Assembly: GCA_040902225.1 (NCBI GenBank)
Contig: JBBDXT010000002.1
Coordinates: 342,036-406,035, forward strand
From: Chloroflexota bacterium
GTDB taxonomy: Bacteria; Chloroflexota; Limnocylindria; QHBO01
Direction: 5' to 3'
DNA length: 64,000 nucleotides
The notes under the pieces: generated by a model
What the model was told of the DNA's origin: nothing
Databases searched by the model: none
The model's input: the letters and a program-made list of their open reading frames with translations, nothing else
Part shown: piece by piece, positions 8,018 to 17,123 of the stretch
Layout: each line of letters begins with the position of its first letter
Position numbering within the stretch: the stretch's first letter is position 1
Position numbers and translations under genes: made by a program

Positions 8018-9207
8018 ACCGAGTCTCCGGCCGGAGCCGATGCAGCCGGCGCCGGATCGGCCACCTCGATCCCCAGCGCCTTGGCGGTCGCCTCATTGAC
8101 CACCTTGCCGCCGTGGGTGATGGTCGCGCCGCGGGTGATCTCATCGGTGAAGTCGAGGGCGATGGCGCCGTCCTTGATCAGGTGCTTGAGGAGGGTCTGC
8201 ATGTTCTTGGCGTACATGGCGGTGGCGCTGCCGGGCATGGTGGCCGGCAGGTTGGTGAGGCCGATGATGGTCACGCCGTGCTTCACCACTTCCTTGCCGG
8301 CCTCGGTTCCCTCGACGTTGCCGCCCGCCTCGGCGGCCATGTCGACGATGACGCTGCCGGGCTTCATGGAGGCGACCATCGCATCGGTGACCAGGCGCGG
8401 GGCGGGGCGCCCGGGGATGAGGGCGGTGGTGATCACGAAGTCCGCCTCCTTCACCCGCTCGGCGATCAGCGCGGCCTGGCGGGCCTTGTAGTCGTCGCTC
8501 ATCTCGCGGGCGTAGCCACCGGCGGTCTGGGCGTTCGCCTTCTCCTCCTCGATCATCTCGACCTCGATGAAGATCCCTCCCAGGCTCTCGACCTGCTCCT
8601 TGACGACCGGCCGCACGTCGGTCGCCTCGACCACCGCGCCAAGCCGCCGCGCGGTGCCGATCGCCATCAGCCCCGCCACGCCGGCGCCCATCACGATCCC
8701 GCGCGCCGGTCGGACGGTACCCGCTGCGGTGGTGAGCAGCGGCATGAATTTCGGCAGCCGCTCGGCGGCAATCAGGACCGCCTTGTAGCCGCCCACGGTC
8801 GCCTGGCTGGAGAGAGTGTCCATGCTCTGGGCGCGGGAGATCCGAGGGATGGAATCCATGCTGATGGCCGTCACGCCGGTCTCGGCCAGGCGGCGTGCCA
8901 GCTCGGGATTGGCGAGGGTCCCCAGCGTCCCGATCAGGATCGCGCCGGACCGCAGCATGCCGGTCTCTTCGTCCGAGGGCCGACCAACACGCACCACCAC
9001 GTCGGCGTCGCCGTAGAGGGCGGCCGCATCCGGGACGATGGTGGCTCCAGCCTCGCGGAAGGCCTCATCGCTGATGAACGATGCGTCGCCCGCGCCCGAC
9101 TGCACGACCACCGCTACGCCGTCCTCGAGCAGGGCGGCGATGGCCTGCGGCGTCAGCGCGACGCGCGTCTCGCCGGGCGCGGTCTCGCGGGGGACAGCGA
9201 TCTTCAT
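8014..9207 (-). CDS. pntAa: NAD(P) transhydrogenase, alpha-1 NAD-binding subunit
   Basis: A 397-aa soluble domain I of the AlaDH/PNT family. It has the N-terminal MKIAVPRETAPGETRVALTP, the NAD-binding region VMGAGVAGLMAIGTARRLGA at about residues 170-189, and TALIPGRPAPRLV. It binds NAD(H) and docks on the membrane subunits encoded next. I chose ATG 9207 because the family starts at MKIAVPRE and AGGA lies at a plausible distance upstream. The roughly 70-nt leader holds a hairpin. Confidence 0.95.
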   Translation of the reverse strand: MKIAVPRETAPGETRVALTPQAIAALLEDGVAVVVQSGAGDASFISDEAFREAGATIVPDAAALYGDADVVVRVGRPSDEETGMLRSGAILIGTLGTLANPELARRLAETGVTAISMDSIPRISRAQSMDTLSSQATVGGYKAVLIAAERLPKFMPLLTTAAGTVRPARGIVMGAGVAGLMAIGTARRLGAVVEATDVRPVVKEQVESLGGIFIEVEMIEEEKANAQTAGGYAREMSDDYKARQAALIAERVKEADFVITTALIPGRPAPRLVTDAMVASMKPGSVIVDMAAEAGGNVEGTEAGKEVVKHGVTIIGLTNLPATMPGSATAMYAKNMQTLLKHLIKDGAIALDFTDEITRGATITHGGKVVNEATAKALGIEVADPAPAASAPAGDSV

Positions 9208-9242
9208 TGGGCAGTTCCTGGCGTTCCAACGGGTGACACCGA

Positions 9243-9276
9243 CGAACCGCCGCAGCGGTCGACGCGTGGCGGTTCG
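9243..9276 (-). promoter_or_regulatory. Hairpin in the pnt leader
   Basis: A 9-bp perfect inverted repeat (CGAACCGCC at 9243-9251 and GGCGGTTCG at 9268-9276) lies between the likely pnt promoter and the pntAa start. It would fold at the very 5' end of the transcript. It may protect the mRNA or bind a regulator; no known riboswitch is recognised. Confidence 0.45.
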
Positions 9277-9284
9277 GGAGGCAG

Positions 9285-9290
9285 AGTGTA
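9285..9290 (-). promoter_or_regulatory. Likely pnt -10 element (TACACT)
   Basis: TACACT on the minus strand lies 77 nt upstream of the pntAa ATG, at the outer edge of the leader hairpin. It is a good -10 match with no clear -35. This would make pnt one of the few leadered transcripts in the window. Confidence 0.45.
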
Positions 9291-9342
9291 GCACCGGGTC
9301 CAGCGCGGCCACCCAACCCCCCGCGGCTGCCCGGCATCGGTG

Positions 9343-9348
9343 TAGATT
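9343..9348 (+). promoter_or_regulatory. -10 element TAGATT, leaderless-type
   Basis: TAGATT ends 7 nt before ATG 9356 of the ABC ATPase. At this distance transcription would begin at or next to the start codon. No Shine-Dalgarno is present. Confidence 0.6.
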
Positions 9349-9355
9349 GCCCTCC

Positions 9356-10291
9356 ATGGACGCCGAGCCGATGGGCACGCCGCAGGCGGTCATCGCCACC
9401 GATGCGCTGACCAAGCATTACGGCAACGTGGAGGCGCTCGTCGACCTGACCCTCGACATCCGCCCCGGCGAGATCTTCGGCTTCCTGGGGCCGAACGGCG
9501 CGGGCAAGTCGACCCTGATCCGGACCTTGCTCGGCTTCCTGCATCCGACCCGGGGGTCCGCGACCGTGCTGGGACTCGACATCATGGCCGACTCGGTCGA
9601 GATCCGGCGGCGGACCGGCTACCTCCCCGGCGGCATCGCCCTCTACGACTCGCTGAGCGGAGCCGATGCGCTCGAGTACCTGGCCGACCTCCAGGGCCAG
9701 GGCTCGGCGATGCAAGCTGAGCTGTGCGAACGGCTGCAGATGCCGGCATCGGTCCTGCGCAGGCGGGTGCGGGACTACTCGCGCGGGATGCGGCAGAAGA
9801 TCGGCGTGATCCAGGCCCTGCAGCACGACCCGGAGCTGGCGATCCTGGACGAGCCGACCGAGGGGCTCGACCCGCTCATGCAGCACGCCTTCTACGCGCT
9901 GATGGACGACCAGCGACGGAAGGGCCGCAGCATCTTCTTCTCGAGCCACGTCCTGTCGGAGGTGGAGCGCATCTGCGACCGCGTCGCGATCATCCGCTCG
10001 GGTCACCTGATGGCGCTTCAGAACGTCGACGACCTGCTGGCACGGCGCAAGAAGAAGGTGGAGCTGCGCTGGCGGGGCGTCGCGCCAGACCTGGCCGGCA
10101 TTCCCGGCCTGGCTGACATCGAGGTGGTGGGCGATCGCATGCGGGCCACCCTGCAGGGCGACGTCTCGGGCTTCGTGCGCGCCATCGCCTCCCCTTCGCT
10201 GGAGGACCTGACCATCGAGCCGGCGCGGCTGGAGGAGGCGTTCCTGGAGTACTACGCTGGCGACGACGCCAGCGAGGAGCGACGCGGTTGA
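9356..10291 (+). CDS. ABC-2 type exporter ATP-binding protein
   Basis: A 311-aa ATPase with Walker A GPNGAGKST, signature YSRGMRQKIG, Walker B LAILDEPTEGLDP and switch FSSHVLSEVERICDR. These are typical of CcmA/DrrA-like drug or lipid exporters. The C-terminal 80 residues (LRWRG...RLEEAFLEYYAGD) are the usual extension that contacts the permease. It overlaps the downstream permease start by 4 nt (TTGA). ATG 9356 was preferred over ATG 9371 because the -10 lies 7 nt before it. The substrate is unknown. Confidence 0.92.
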   Translation: MDAEPMGTPQAVIATDALTKHYGNVEALVDLTLDIRPGEIFGFLGPNGAGKSTLIRTLLGFLHPTRGSATVLGLDIMADSVEIRRRTGYLPGGIALYDSLSGADALEYLADLQGQGSAMQAELCERLQMPASVLRRRVRDYSRGMRQKIGVIQALQHDPELAILDEPTEGLDPLMQHAFYALMDDQRRKGRSIFFSSHVLSEVERICDRVAIIRSGHLMALQNVDDLLARRKKKVELRWRGVAPDLAGIPGLADIEVVGDRMRATLQGDVSGFVRAIASPSLEDLTIEPARLEEAFLEYYAGDDASEERRG

Positions 10292-11091
10292 ACCTCCGCC
10301 TCTTCTTCCAGACATTGCGCTGGAACCGGGTTCGGCTGGCGGCGGTGGTGGTCGCGTCCGTCGGCTGGGGGATGCTGATCCCCATCATCTACGTCCAGTT
10401 CGCCGAAGCCTTCAAGGACCTCGCGAATTCAGGTGTGTTCCCCGAGGAGCTCATGAATTTCGGCTCCGGCAGCCTCTTCACGCTGCCGGGAGCACTGACC
10501 CTGGGGCTGCAGCATCCTCTGGCCATCGCCTTCGTCGGCATCTTCGCCGTCGGCTCGACCGTGAGTGCCATCGCCGGCGAGCGCGAGGGCGGCACGCTGG
10601 AGGTGCTCCTGTCGCGACCGATCTCACGCCGAACGCTGTACGTGACGCTGGCGGTGGCTTCGGCCACCCTCGTGGGGATCGTGATGCTGGCGCTGTTGGG
10701 CGGCCAGCTCATCGGCGTCGCGATCCAGGGAGTGACCGACGAGCTCGATCTGGGTCTGATGCCGCTGGTCTTCCTCAACGGCGTCATGCTCTGGGCGGCC
10801 TTCGCCGCGTTCGGCCTGGCGGCCTCGGTCACCTTCGACCGGCACGCGCCGGCGCTGGGGCTGACGATGGCCTACCTCCTGGTCAACTACTTCCTGGAGA
10901 TCCTGGGCTCGCTCTGGCGCGACGTGGCCTGGTCGCAGCAATACTCGCTCTTCCACCACTTCAATCCCGGCAACATCCTGACCGGCAACACCGACTGGCT
11001 GGACTTCGTGATCCTGGCCGTCGCGATCGTCATCCCGGTCGCCTATGCGCTGATCATCTTCCCTCGCCGAGACCTCGCCGCCCCCGCCTGA
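10288..11091 (+). CDS. ABC-2 type transporter permease
   Basis: A 267-aa membrane protein with about six hydrophobic segments. GEREGGTLEVLLSRPISRRTLY at about residues 95-116 is the conserved cytoplasmic coupling-helix region of ABC2_membrane permeases. It starts with TTG overlapping the ATPase stop (TTGA). With the ATPase it forms an exporter. It ends only 8 nt from the convergent regulator gene, without an obvious terminator. Confidence 0.9.
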   Translation: MNLRLFFQTLRWNRVRLAAVVVASVGWGMLIPIIYVQFAEAFKDLANSGVFPEELMNFGSGSLFTLPGALTLGLQHPLAIAFVGIFAVGSTVSAIAGEREGGTLEVLLSRPISRRTLYVTLAVASATLVGIVMLALLGGQLIGVAIQGVTDELDLGLMPLVFLNGVMLWAAFAAFGLAASVTFDRHAPALGLTMAYLLVNYFLEILGSLWRDVAWSQQYSLFHHFNPGNILTGNTDWLDFVILAVAIVIPVAYALIIFPRRDLAAPA

Positions 11092-11099
11092 GGCTCGGC

Positions 11100-13715
11100 C
11101 TATCCGCGGCCCAGGGCGAGTTCGGTGGCCTGCTCGACCGTGAGCCGTTGGCCTTCCATGAAGGCTGCAGCCAGCGAGGGAGCGTCGGTCAATGTCTCCG
11201 GGTAGAAGCCCGCGAACTCGCGGTTCATCTTGGCCAGGCCAGTGCCGGCGCTCGCCTCCGTGGCCGCCGCGTACCCCGCCAGCCTGACGGCGCGCTTCAC
11301 GTCGCCCTCGATCCAGTACAACGCCGCGAAGGCGTCGAAGACGAGCGCGTATCCGGACTTGTCCTCGCTCTCGGTAAAGAGCGGGAGGGCCTCCTCGAGC
11401 AACCGCCGCATGGCCGCCTGGTCAAGGGTCAGGTTGTAGAGGGCCATCATGTAGAGCGTCCAGCCGGTCATGAACCGATCTTCGATGCGCCGGAAGACCT
11501 CCAGCGCCTCCCGAGCCAACTCGATGCCGCCTGCGAAATCGCCGAAGAAGTAAAACGAGTTGGCCAAACCCCAGAGGGAGCGACCGATCCCCGCGTCGTC
11601 CCCCACCCGACGATAGATCTCAACCGCCTCCTGTGCCAGGGTGTGCGCGCGCACCTGGTCATCGTGCTCCATGCCCGCGGAGCTGGCCAGGTTGTAGATG
11701 GCGTTGGCGATGCGAGCCTCGTCATTCGAGGCCCGTGCGATCTCGAGTGCCCCCTCGTACCAGGCCCGGGCGGGCGCCAGGTCGCCCTGCCAGTAGGCGA
11801 TCCCACCCGCAGCCTCGAGTGCTGCGCCTCGCGCGTCGGGTTGATCGGTACTGCCGGGGAGCGCGAGCACACGCTCGGCATGCTCCCGCGCTTCGGCGAG
11901 GTAGCCGCGCATCTGCCAGAACCGCCAGCAGGCCGCGAAGATGCGCATCGCCATCTCGGCCTGATCGCGGGCGATCGCGCGAGAAAGCGCGGCGCGGATG
12001 TTGTCGTGCTCGCGCTCGTATCGGTCCAGGATCGCCTTCTTGTCCGGTCCGAAGACCGATGCCCCCGCCGCCTCGACCAGGGCCAGGATCCAGGCGGCGT
12101 GCCGGTCCGCGAGACCGTCGGCCTCGGCGCGCTCGGCGAGCTTCTCCATCGCGAACTCGCGGATCGTGCCCAGCATCCGGAAGCGCGGCTCACCGTCCGG
12201 CTCGCTCTCCTGGCGCACCAGGCTCTTGTCGACCAGCGATGCGATCGCGTCGAGGGGGTCCGCCCCGTCATCGGCGTCGAATACGACCTGCTCGATGGCA
12301 TCCAGCGTGGCTCCCCCCGCGAAGACCGCGAAGCGGGCGAACAGGCGCTGGTCTGCCTCCTCGAGCAGGTCGTGGCTCCAGGCGATCGCGCCGCGCAGCG
12401 TCTGCTGGCGTTCCGGAAGATCGCGGGAGCCGCCGGAGAGGAGCTTCAGCCGGTCCCCCAGCCGTTCCATGATCGCCTGCGGGCTGAGGACGCGGACCCG
12501 GGCGGCGGCCAGCTCGATCGCCAGCGGCAATCCGTCAAGGCGCACGCAGATCTCCGCCACAGCCGGCGCGTTGGCGCCGGTTACCGCGAAACCGGGCCGC
12601 ACCGCCATGGCGCGCTCGACGAAGAGCGCCACCGACTCGTACGTCGAGAACTGCTCCAGGTCGGGAAGGTGCTGCGGATCCGGGACGCCGAGGGGCGGAA
12701 CCGGGTACTCGCGCTCACCATAGACCCGCAACGGGCTGCGGCTGGTGACCAGCACCGAGATCCTGGTGGCCCGCACCAGCAGCTCGGCGATCTGCGGGGC
12801 GGCGTCGCTGACCTGCTCGAAGTTGTCGAGCACCAGCAGCATGCACTTGTCGCCGATGTGCTCCGCCAGGCGGTCGAGCGGCTGGGTCCCCGGGTCGACC
12901 AGCCCCAGCGCCTGCGCGATGGTGGGGAGCACCAGGTCGGACTGGCTGATGGTGCCCAGCGGCACGAAATAGACGCCGTCCGCGAATCGATCGGTGGCGT
13001 CGGCCGCGATCTGCAGCGAGAGGCGGGTCTTTCCCGTCCCACCCGGGCCGGTCAGCGTGAGCAGGCGACCATCGATCAGCAGCTGCCGGCCCTCGGCGAT
13101 CTCGCGCTGGCGCCCAAGGAACGAGGTCAGCTGCATCGGCAGGTTATTTGGAACCGCGTTCAGGGTGAGCAGCGGCGGGAAGTCGCCGGCTGCTCCCTCG
13201 ATGACCAGGTCCCAGATGCGCTCGGGTCGTGACAGGTCCTTGAGCCGATGCTCCCCCATCTCGCGCAGCGAGACGCCATCGGGCAAGCTCCCCTCCACCA
13301 GTGCTCGAGTGGTGGCCGAGAGGAGCACCTGGCCGCCGTGCCCCGCGTTGGCAATCCGCGCCGCGCGATGCACGTCGAGCCCCACGTAGGAGCCGCCGCT
13401 CAGCACGCCCTCGCCGGTGTGCAGCCCCATCCGGCTGCGGACCTGGCCGCCGACCGGCCACGCCTCTGCGCCCAGGCCGCGCTGTACCGCCACCGCCGCC
13501 GCAACCGCCTGCGGTGCGCTGGTGAAGACCACGAAGAAGGAGTCACCCTCCGTCCCGATCTCGACGCCGTGCTGCTCCGCCCACGCCGCTCGCGCGATCT
13601 GGCGATGCCGCTCCAGGAGGGGCGGCCACTCCTCGCCCAGGTCCTGGGCGAGGCGGGTCGAACCCTCGATGTCGGTGAACAGGAACGTGACGGTTCCGGT
13701 CGGACTCTCGGTCAC
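11100..13715 (-). CDS. Class III nucleotide cyclase/NB-ARC ATPase/TPR signalling protein
   Basis: An 871-aa multidomain protein. Residues 1-165 are a class III cyclase domain: FLFTDIEGST carries the first metal Asp, EGDSFFVVF the second, and HRAARIANAGHGGQ is the region of the transition-state Arg. Residues about 190-480 are an AAA/NB-ARC ATPase (Walker A GPGGTGKTR, Walker B LLVLDNF, and LPLAIELAAARV). Residues 560-871 are alpha-helical TPR repeats. Similar proteins are abundant in Chloroflexota and Actinobacteria, where ligands and targets are mostly unknown. It lacks the usual C-terminal LuxR HTH, so direct DNA binding is not indicated. The start is GTG 13715. Confidence 0.88.
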   Translation of the reverse strand: MTESPTGTVTFLFTDIEGSTRLAQDLGEEWPPLLERHRQIARAAWAEQHGVEIGTEGDSFFVVFTSAPQAVAAAVAVQRGLGAEAWPVGGQVRSRMGLHTGEGVLSGGSYVGLDVHRAARIANAGHGGQVLLSATTRALVEGSLPDGVSLREMGEHRLKDLSRPERIWDLVIEGAAGDFPPLLTLNAVPNNLPMQLTSFLGRQREIAEGRQLLIDGRLLTLTGPGGTGKTRLSLQIAADATDRFADGVYFVPLGTISQSDLVLPTIAQALGLVDPGTQPLDRLAEHIGDKCMLLVLDNFEQVSDAAPQIAELLVRATRISVLVTSRSPLRVYGEREYPVPPLGVPDPQHLPDLEQFSTYESVALFVERAMAVRPGFAVTGANAPAVAEICVRLDGLPLAIELAAARVRVLSPQAIMERLGDRLKLLSGGSRDLPERQQTLRGAIAWSHDLLEEADQRLFARFAVFAGGATLDAIEQVVFDADDGADPLDAIASLVDKSLVRQESEPDGEPRFRMLGTIREFAMEKLAERAEADGLADRHAAWILALVEAAGASVFGPDKKAILDRYEREHDNIRAALSRAIARDQAEMAMRIFAACWRFWQMRGYLAEAREHAERVLALPGSTDQPDARGAALEAAGGIAYWQGDLAPARAWYEGALEIARASNDEARIANAIYNLASSAGMEHDDQVRAHTLAQEAVEIYRRVGDDAGIGRSLWGLANSFYFFGDFAGGIELAREALEVFRRIEDRFMTGWTLYMMALYNLTLDQAAMRRLLEEALPLFTESEDKSGYALVFDAFAALYWIEGDVKRAVRLAGYAAATEASAGTGLAKMNREFAGFYPETLTDAPSLAAAFMEGQRLTVEQATELALGRG

Positions 13716-13779
13716 CCGGCAAGTGTCGTCGGCCGATCAGCGGACGGCAAGCCATATGCGAACGGCCTGACCGCTCGGC

Positions 13780-13785
13780 TACCCT
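13780..13785 (+). promoter_or_regulatory. -10 element TACCCT, leaderless-type
   Basis: TACCCT ends 8 nt before ATG 13794 of the EamA transporter; no ribosome-binding site is visible between them. Confidence 0.55.
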
Positions 13786-13793
13786 GCGCAGCG

Positions 13794-14726
13794 ATGATCG
13801 TCTCCGTCTTCGGCGCCCTTGCCGATCGACCCGTGATGACGGCGGGGCTCGGAGCGATGGCGATCGCGTTCTCCGGCATCCTGGTACGGCTCGCGGACGT
13901 CGAGCCCGCGACAGCGGCAATCTTCCGCTGTGCGTATGCCCTGCCCGCGCTGGGCCTGATCGCGTACCTCGAGCGACGAGCCTACGGCCCGCGGCCCGCC
14001 GCACAGGTGCGCCTGGCGATGCTGGCCGGCGTCTTCCTGGCGCTGGACCTCGTCATCTGGCACCACACCATCGGCCTGGTGGGCGCCGGCCTGGCGACGG
14101 TGCTCGGCAACACCCAGGTGGTGATCGTGGCGGTGCTGGCCTGGTGGATCCTGGGCGAGCGTCCGCCGAGGCGCACGCTGCTGGCATTGCCGGTGGTGCT
14201 GATCGGCGTGGTCCTCATCTCCGGCGTGGTCGGCACGGGGGCCTACGGCACGAATCCTGGGCTCGGCGTCATCCTGGGCCTGGTGGTCGGACTGGCGTAT
14301 GCCGCCTTCCTGCTCGTGCTGCGACGCGGCAATGCCGATCTGCAGCGCCCCGCCGGGCCGCTCTTCGAGGCGACCCTGATCGCTGCCTTCGCCTCGCTGG
14401 CAATCGGGCTGCCGCTGCGGGAGGTGAACCTGGTCCCGAGCTGGCCGGCGCACGGGTGGCTGCTGCTCCTGGCGCTCACGTCGCAGGTCGTGGGCTGGCT
14501 GATCATCAGCGTCTCGCTGCCACGGCTCCCGGCGGCGCTGACCAGCGTCATCCTGACCCTCCAGCCGGTCGGCTCGGTGATGCTTGCGATGCTCCTGCTG
14601 GGCGAGGCGCCGTCGCTGATCCAGCTGCTCGGCGCCGGCACGATCCTGATCGGCCTCGTGCTTGCCACCCTTCGCTTCCGGGGTGAGCCCCGGCGCCAGC
14701 CGATCGCCGAGCCGGAGATCGGCTAG
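13794..14726 (+). CDS. EamA/DMT-superfamily transporter
   Basis: A 310-aa membrane protein with ten predicted helices in two five-helix EamA repeats. The first repeat carries FSGILVRLADVEPATAAIFR and the second ends in LTLQPVGSVMLAMLLLGEAPS and GAGTILIGLVLA. DMT transporters export amino acids or other metabolites. The substrate is unassigned. ATG 13794 was chosen because the -10 is immediately upstream and the first helix follows directly. The next gene (HutI) has its own -10. Confidence 0.9.
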   Translation: MIVSVFGALADRPVMTAGLGAMAIAFSGILVRLADVEPATAAIFRCAYALPALGLIAYLERRAYGPRPAAQVRLAMLAGVFLALDLVIWHHTIGLVGAGLATVLGNTQVVIVAVLAWWILGERPPRRTLLALPVVLIGVVLISGVVGTGAYGTNPGLGVILGLVVGLAYAAFLLVLRRGNADLQRPAGPLFEATLIAAFASLAIGLPLREVNLVPSWPAHGWLLLLALTSQVVGWLIISVSLPRLPAALTSVILTLQPVGSVMLAMLLLGEAPSLIQLLGAGTILIGLVLATLRFRGEPRRQPIAEPEIG

Positions 14727-14730
14727 GGGC

Positions 14731-14736
14731 TATGGT
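14731..14736 (+). promoter_or_regulatory. -10 element TATGGT, leaderless-type
   Basis: TATGGT ends 7 nt before ATG 14744 of hutI. It overlaps an in-frame upstream ATG at 14732, which makes that ATG unlikely as the start. Confidence 0.55.
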
Positions 14737-14743
14737 TGGGCCG

Positions 14744-15925
14744 ATGCCTGGCGATTCGTTCCTGCTCACCGGGCGCGGCCGACTCCTCAGGCCTGAGCCG
14801 TACGACGGAGTCCTGCCGTGGGCGATCCTCGTGCGCGGTGGCCGGATCGAGTGGATCGGCGCTCGGACCGAGGCGCCCGATGCCGGCGCCATCACCGACC
14901 TGCCGGACGCCCTCGTGACGCCGGGCCTTGTCAATGCGCACACCCACCCCGCCTTCGTGGGTGACCGGTCCGACGAGGCTGCGGCCCGGCTGGCTGGCGC
15001 TCCGTATGACGGCGGCGGGATCCTGCGCACCGTCGCTGCGACGCGAGCCGCATCGGACGAGGAGCTGCGCTCCGCGATCGAGGGACGGCTGCGCGCCGAG
15101 CTGGCGTCGGGCACCACCACCGTCGAGTGCAAGTCCGGGTACGGGCTCTCCACTTCGGAGGAGGTTCGTTGCCTGCGCCTGATCGGCGAGGCTGCCGAGT
15201 CCGTATCGGTCCACGTCGTGCGCACCTTTCTCGGAGCCCACGCCGTTCCGACGGAGGCCGGCTCCATGGACGCCCACGCCGCGGCCGTTGCCGAGGAGAT
15301 GCTTCCCGCGGTGGCGGCGGCGGGAGCCGCCGAATTCTGCGACGTCTTCTGCGATCGCGGCTTCTTCTCACTCGAGGCGGCAGAACGGATCCTCACCGGT
15401 GCGGCAGGTCTTGGCTTGGGGATCCGCATCCACGCCGACCAACTCGAGCGCACCGGCGCAGCGGAGCTCGCCGTCCGGCTCGGCGCGACCAGCGCCGATC
15501 ACCTCGAGCAGCTCGATGCAGCCGGCGTGGCTGCGCTCGCCGGGTCGCGCACCGTGGCGACGCTGCTCCCCGGTCCCGCACTCGTCATGCGCGGCGGCCT
15601 CCCGCCGGCACGCGCGCTCCTCGATGCCGGGGTGACCGTCGCCCTGGCGAGTGACGCCAATGCCGGCACGTTCGGCGCATGGGGGGCGATGCCCCTCGTG
15701 ATCGGACTCGGGGCCACGATGCTCGGCATGACCGTGCAGGAGGCTGTCACCGCTGCGACGGCGGGAGGCGCTGCGGCCCTGGGGCTCGCCGGGCGAAAGG
15801 GTGCGCTGGAGATCGGCGCCGACGCCGACATCGTCGCGTGGGACGCCGAGCATGAAGGGGCGTTCGCCCTGAGTCTCGGGTCACTGAGGCCGATGCGAAC
15901 CTGGATCGCGGGGGTGGTGGCCTGA
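14744..15925 (+). CDS. hutI: Imidazolonepropionase
   Basis: A 393-aa amidohydrolase. The metal ligands are in NAHTHPAFVG (HxH), IHADQLERTG (His) and ASDANAGTFG (Asp). The HutI-specific ECKSGYGL, TFLGAHAVP, CDVFCDRGFFS and SADHLEQL are all present. It opens the ring of 4-imidazolone-5-propanoate to N-formimidoyl-glutamate in histidine catabolism. No hutH, hutU or hutG is nearby, so it is an orphan here. Start ATG 14744 is set by the -10 at 14731. Confidence 0.93.
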   Translation: MPGDSFLLTGRGRLLRPEPYDGVLPWAILVRGGRIEWIGARTEAPDAGAITDLPDALVTPGLVNAHTHPAFVGDRSDEAAARLAGAPYDGGGILRTVAATRAASDEELRSAIEGRLRAELASGTTTVECKSGYGLSTSEEVRCLRLIGEAAESVSVHVVRTFLGAHAVPTEAGSMDAHAAAVAEEMLPAVAAAGAAEFCDVFCDRGFFSLEAAERILTGAAGLGLGIRIHADQLERTGAAELAVRLGATSADHLEQLDAAGVAALAGSRTVATLLPGPALVMRGGLPPARALLDAGVTVALASDANAGTFGAWGAMPLVIGLGATMLGMTVQEAVTAATAGGAAALGLAGRKGALEIGADADIVAWDAEHEGAFALSLGSLRPMRTWIAGVVA

Positions 15926-15975
15926 GCCACAACCATGCAAGCATTCTTTACGTCATCACTTGGAAGGACAGAACG

Positions 15976-16338
15976 ATGAGCCGACTCCTGGTCCACATCA
16001 CGTCCGGCCCCGAGCACCCGACCCGCGCATCCCTCGGTTTCCTGGTGGCGCGAACTGCCCTGTCGAACGGGCATGAGGTGGACCTGTTCCTTGCCGGCGA
16101 CGCGGTGGCTCTCCTTCGCAACTCGACAATGGACCTCGCGCAGGGGATTGGGACGGGCAGCCTGCGCGAGCATTACGAGGCGCTCGCGGCGGGCGGCGCC
16201 ACGTTCTATGCCTCGGGCATGTCGAGCAAGGCACGCGAAGTCACGGTCGAGGCACTCGGCGGCAAGAGCGTCGAGTTCGCCACGCCAGATCAGCTGGTCG
16301 AGCTCGTCTTTGCGGCGGATCGCGTTCTCAGCTATTGA
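15976..16338 (+). CDS. DsrE/DsrF-like family protein
   Basis: A 120-aa alpha/beta protein. LLVHITSGPEHPTRASLGFLVA at the start and GHEVDLFLAGDAVALL match the DsrE-like fold. There is no cysteine in the protein, so sulfur relay of the TusD/DsrE kind is unlikely. GGAAGG at 15962-15967 gives a proper Shine-Dalgarno, unlike its neighbours. Role unknown. Confidence 0.8.
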   Translation: MSRLLVHITSGPEHPTRASLGFLVARTALSNGHEVDLFLAGDAVALLRNSTMDLAQGIGTGSLREHYEALAAGGATFYASGMSSKAREVTVEALGGKSVEFATPDQLVELVFAADRVLSY

Positions 16339-16369
16339 GCGGCTGGTCGTCCCCGGCCAGGCCTCGTCC

Positions 16370-16909
16370 CTAGGCGTCGTCCAAGTAGATCAGCGCCTCG
16401 CGCCGGATTCCACGACCCACCAGCCGCGCGAACAGGTCCGGAACCCACCAGCGCAGGAAGAAGAGGCGGCAACCGAGGCAGAAGCCAGTGACCGCCAGGA
16501 GCGCCTGCAGCCCGATCACGGCCAGCACCGGCAGCCAGCCCCACGGCGCCAGGCCGGCCGCCAGCAGCGCGCTCCCGAGCGCCAGGAAGGTCGCTCCCAG
16601 GGCCTGCGCGAAGCGGGGCGGGAGCTCGTGCTCCAGCTCCGACGGCCCGAGACGGAGCCAGGCGCGCACGAATGGCCACGGCCGAGCGAACAGGAACCAC
16701 CGGGTCCCAAGGGCTGCGGAGAGAGCGAGCAATGAGCCGGTCACGGCGACGATCGGCCACGCGTTGAGGGCCGCCGCGAGCAGCAGCGTGATTCCGGACG
16801 TTGCCGCGCCCAGGCGCTGGGCGCGCGGGTCGATCCAGCGACCGGGCACCGGCCGTTTCGCCGGCGCCAGCGTGGCGGGAATGGTGATTGGGCGACTGAA
16901 CAGGGACAT
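16370..16909 (-). CDS. DUF4395 membrane protein
   Basis: A 179-aa protein with four hydrophobic helices and a CLGCRLFF motif near the end, typical of DUF4395. It opens with a basic PAKRPVPGRWIDPRAQR segment. Members are often found beside thioredoxin or rhodanese genes; here a CxxC and a disulfide oxidoreductase gene (17124, divergent) fit a redox theme, but this is inference. Start ATG 16909 follows AGGAGGAG at ideal distance; a longer reading has no family resemblance. Confidence 0.8.
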   Translation of the reverse strand: MSLFSRPITIPATLAPAKRPVPGRWIDPRAQRLGAATSGITLLLAAALNAWPIVAVTGSLLALSAALGTRWFLFARPWPFVRAWLRLGPSELEHELPPRFAQALGATFLALGSALLAAGLAPWGWLPVLAVIGLQALLAVTGFCLGCRLFFLRWWVPDLFARLVGRGIRREALIYLDDA

Positions 16910-16990
16910 CGGCTCCTCCTGGAGTACGTGGCGAATCGTCACGAGATGCGAGGGGCCGGGCGCGCGGCGCGGATGGCGCCGGACGAGAGC

Positions 16991-17014
16991 TACGCGGCGG
17001 CTCCCCGCCGCGTA
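16991..17014. repeat. Perfect palindromic hairpin between divergent genes
   Basis: TACGCGGCGG at 16991-17000 and CCGCCGCGTA at 17005-17014 form a 10-bp perfect stem with a CTCC loop. It lies in the 214-nt region between the DUF4395 gene and the flavin oxidoreductase gene. It could be an operator or a structured leader for DUF4395. The rest of this region shows nothing else beyond the promoter at 17109. Confidence 0.5.
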
Positions 17015-17108
17015 CAACCGCAGGGCTCGCCCTCGAGGCGCGACAGCAGGTCGACGGCGCTCGGTGAGAGGCGGAGCGGATTCATGAGGTCGGAAGGATA
17101 CGCCGCCC

Positions 17109-17114
17109 TATGAT
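17109..17114 (+). promoter_or_regulatory. -10 element TATGAT, leaderless-type
   Basis: TATGAT, close to the -10 consensus, ends 9 nt before GTG 17124. There is no ribosome-binding site in the 9-nt gap. Confidence 0.6.
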
Positions 17115-17123
17115 GCTGCGCCA

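Noticed and set aside
7701-8144. N-terminal extension of pntB
   Set aside because: The extra 148 codons are antisense-like low-complexity Arg/Pro and overlap pntAb completely; the family start is ATG 7700.
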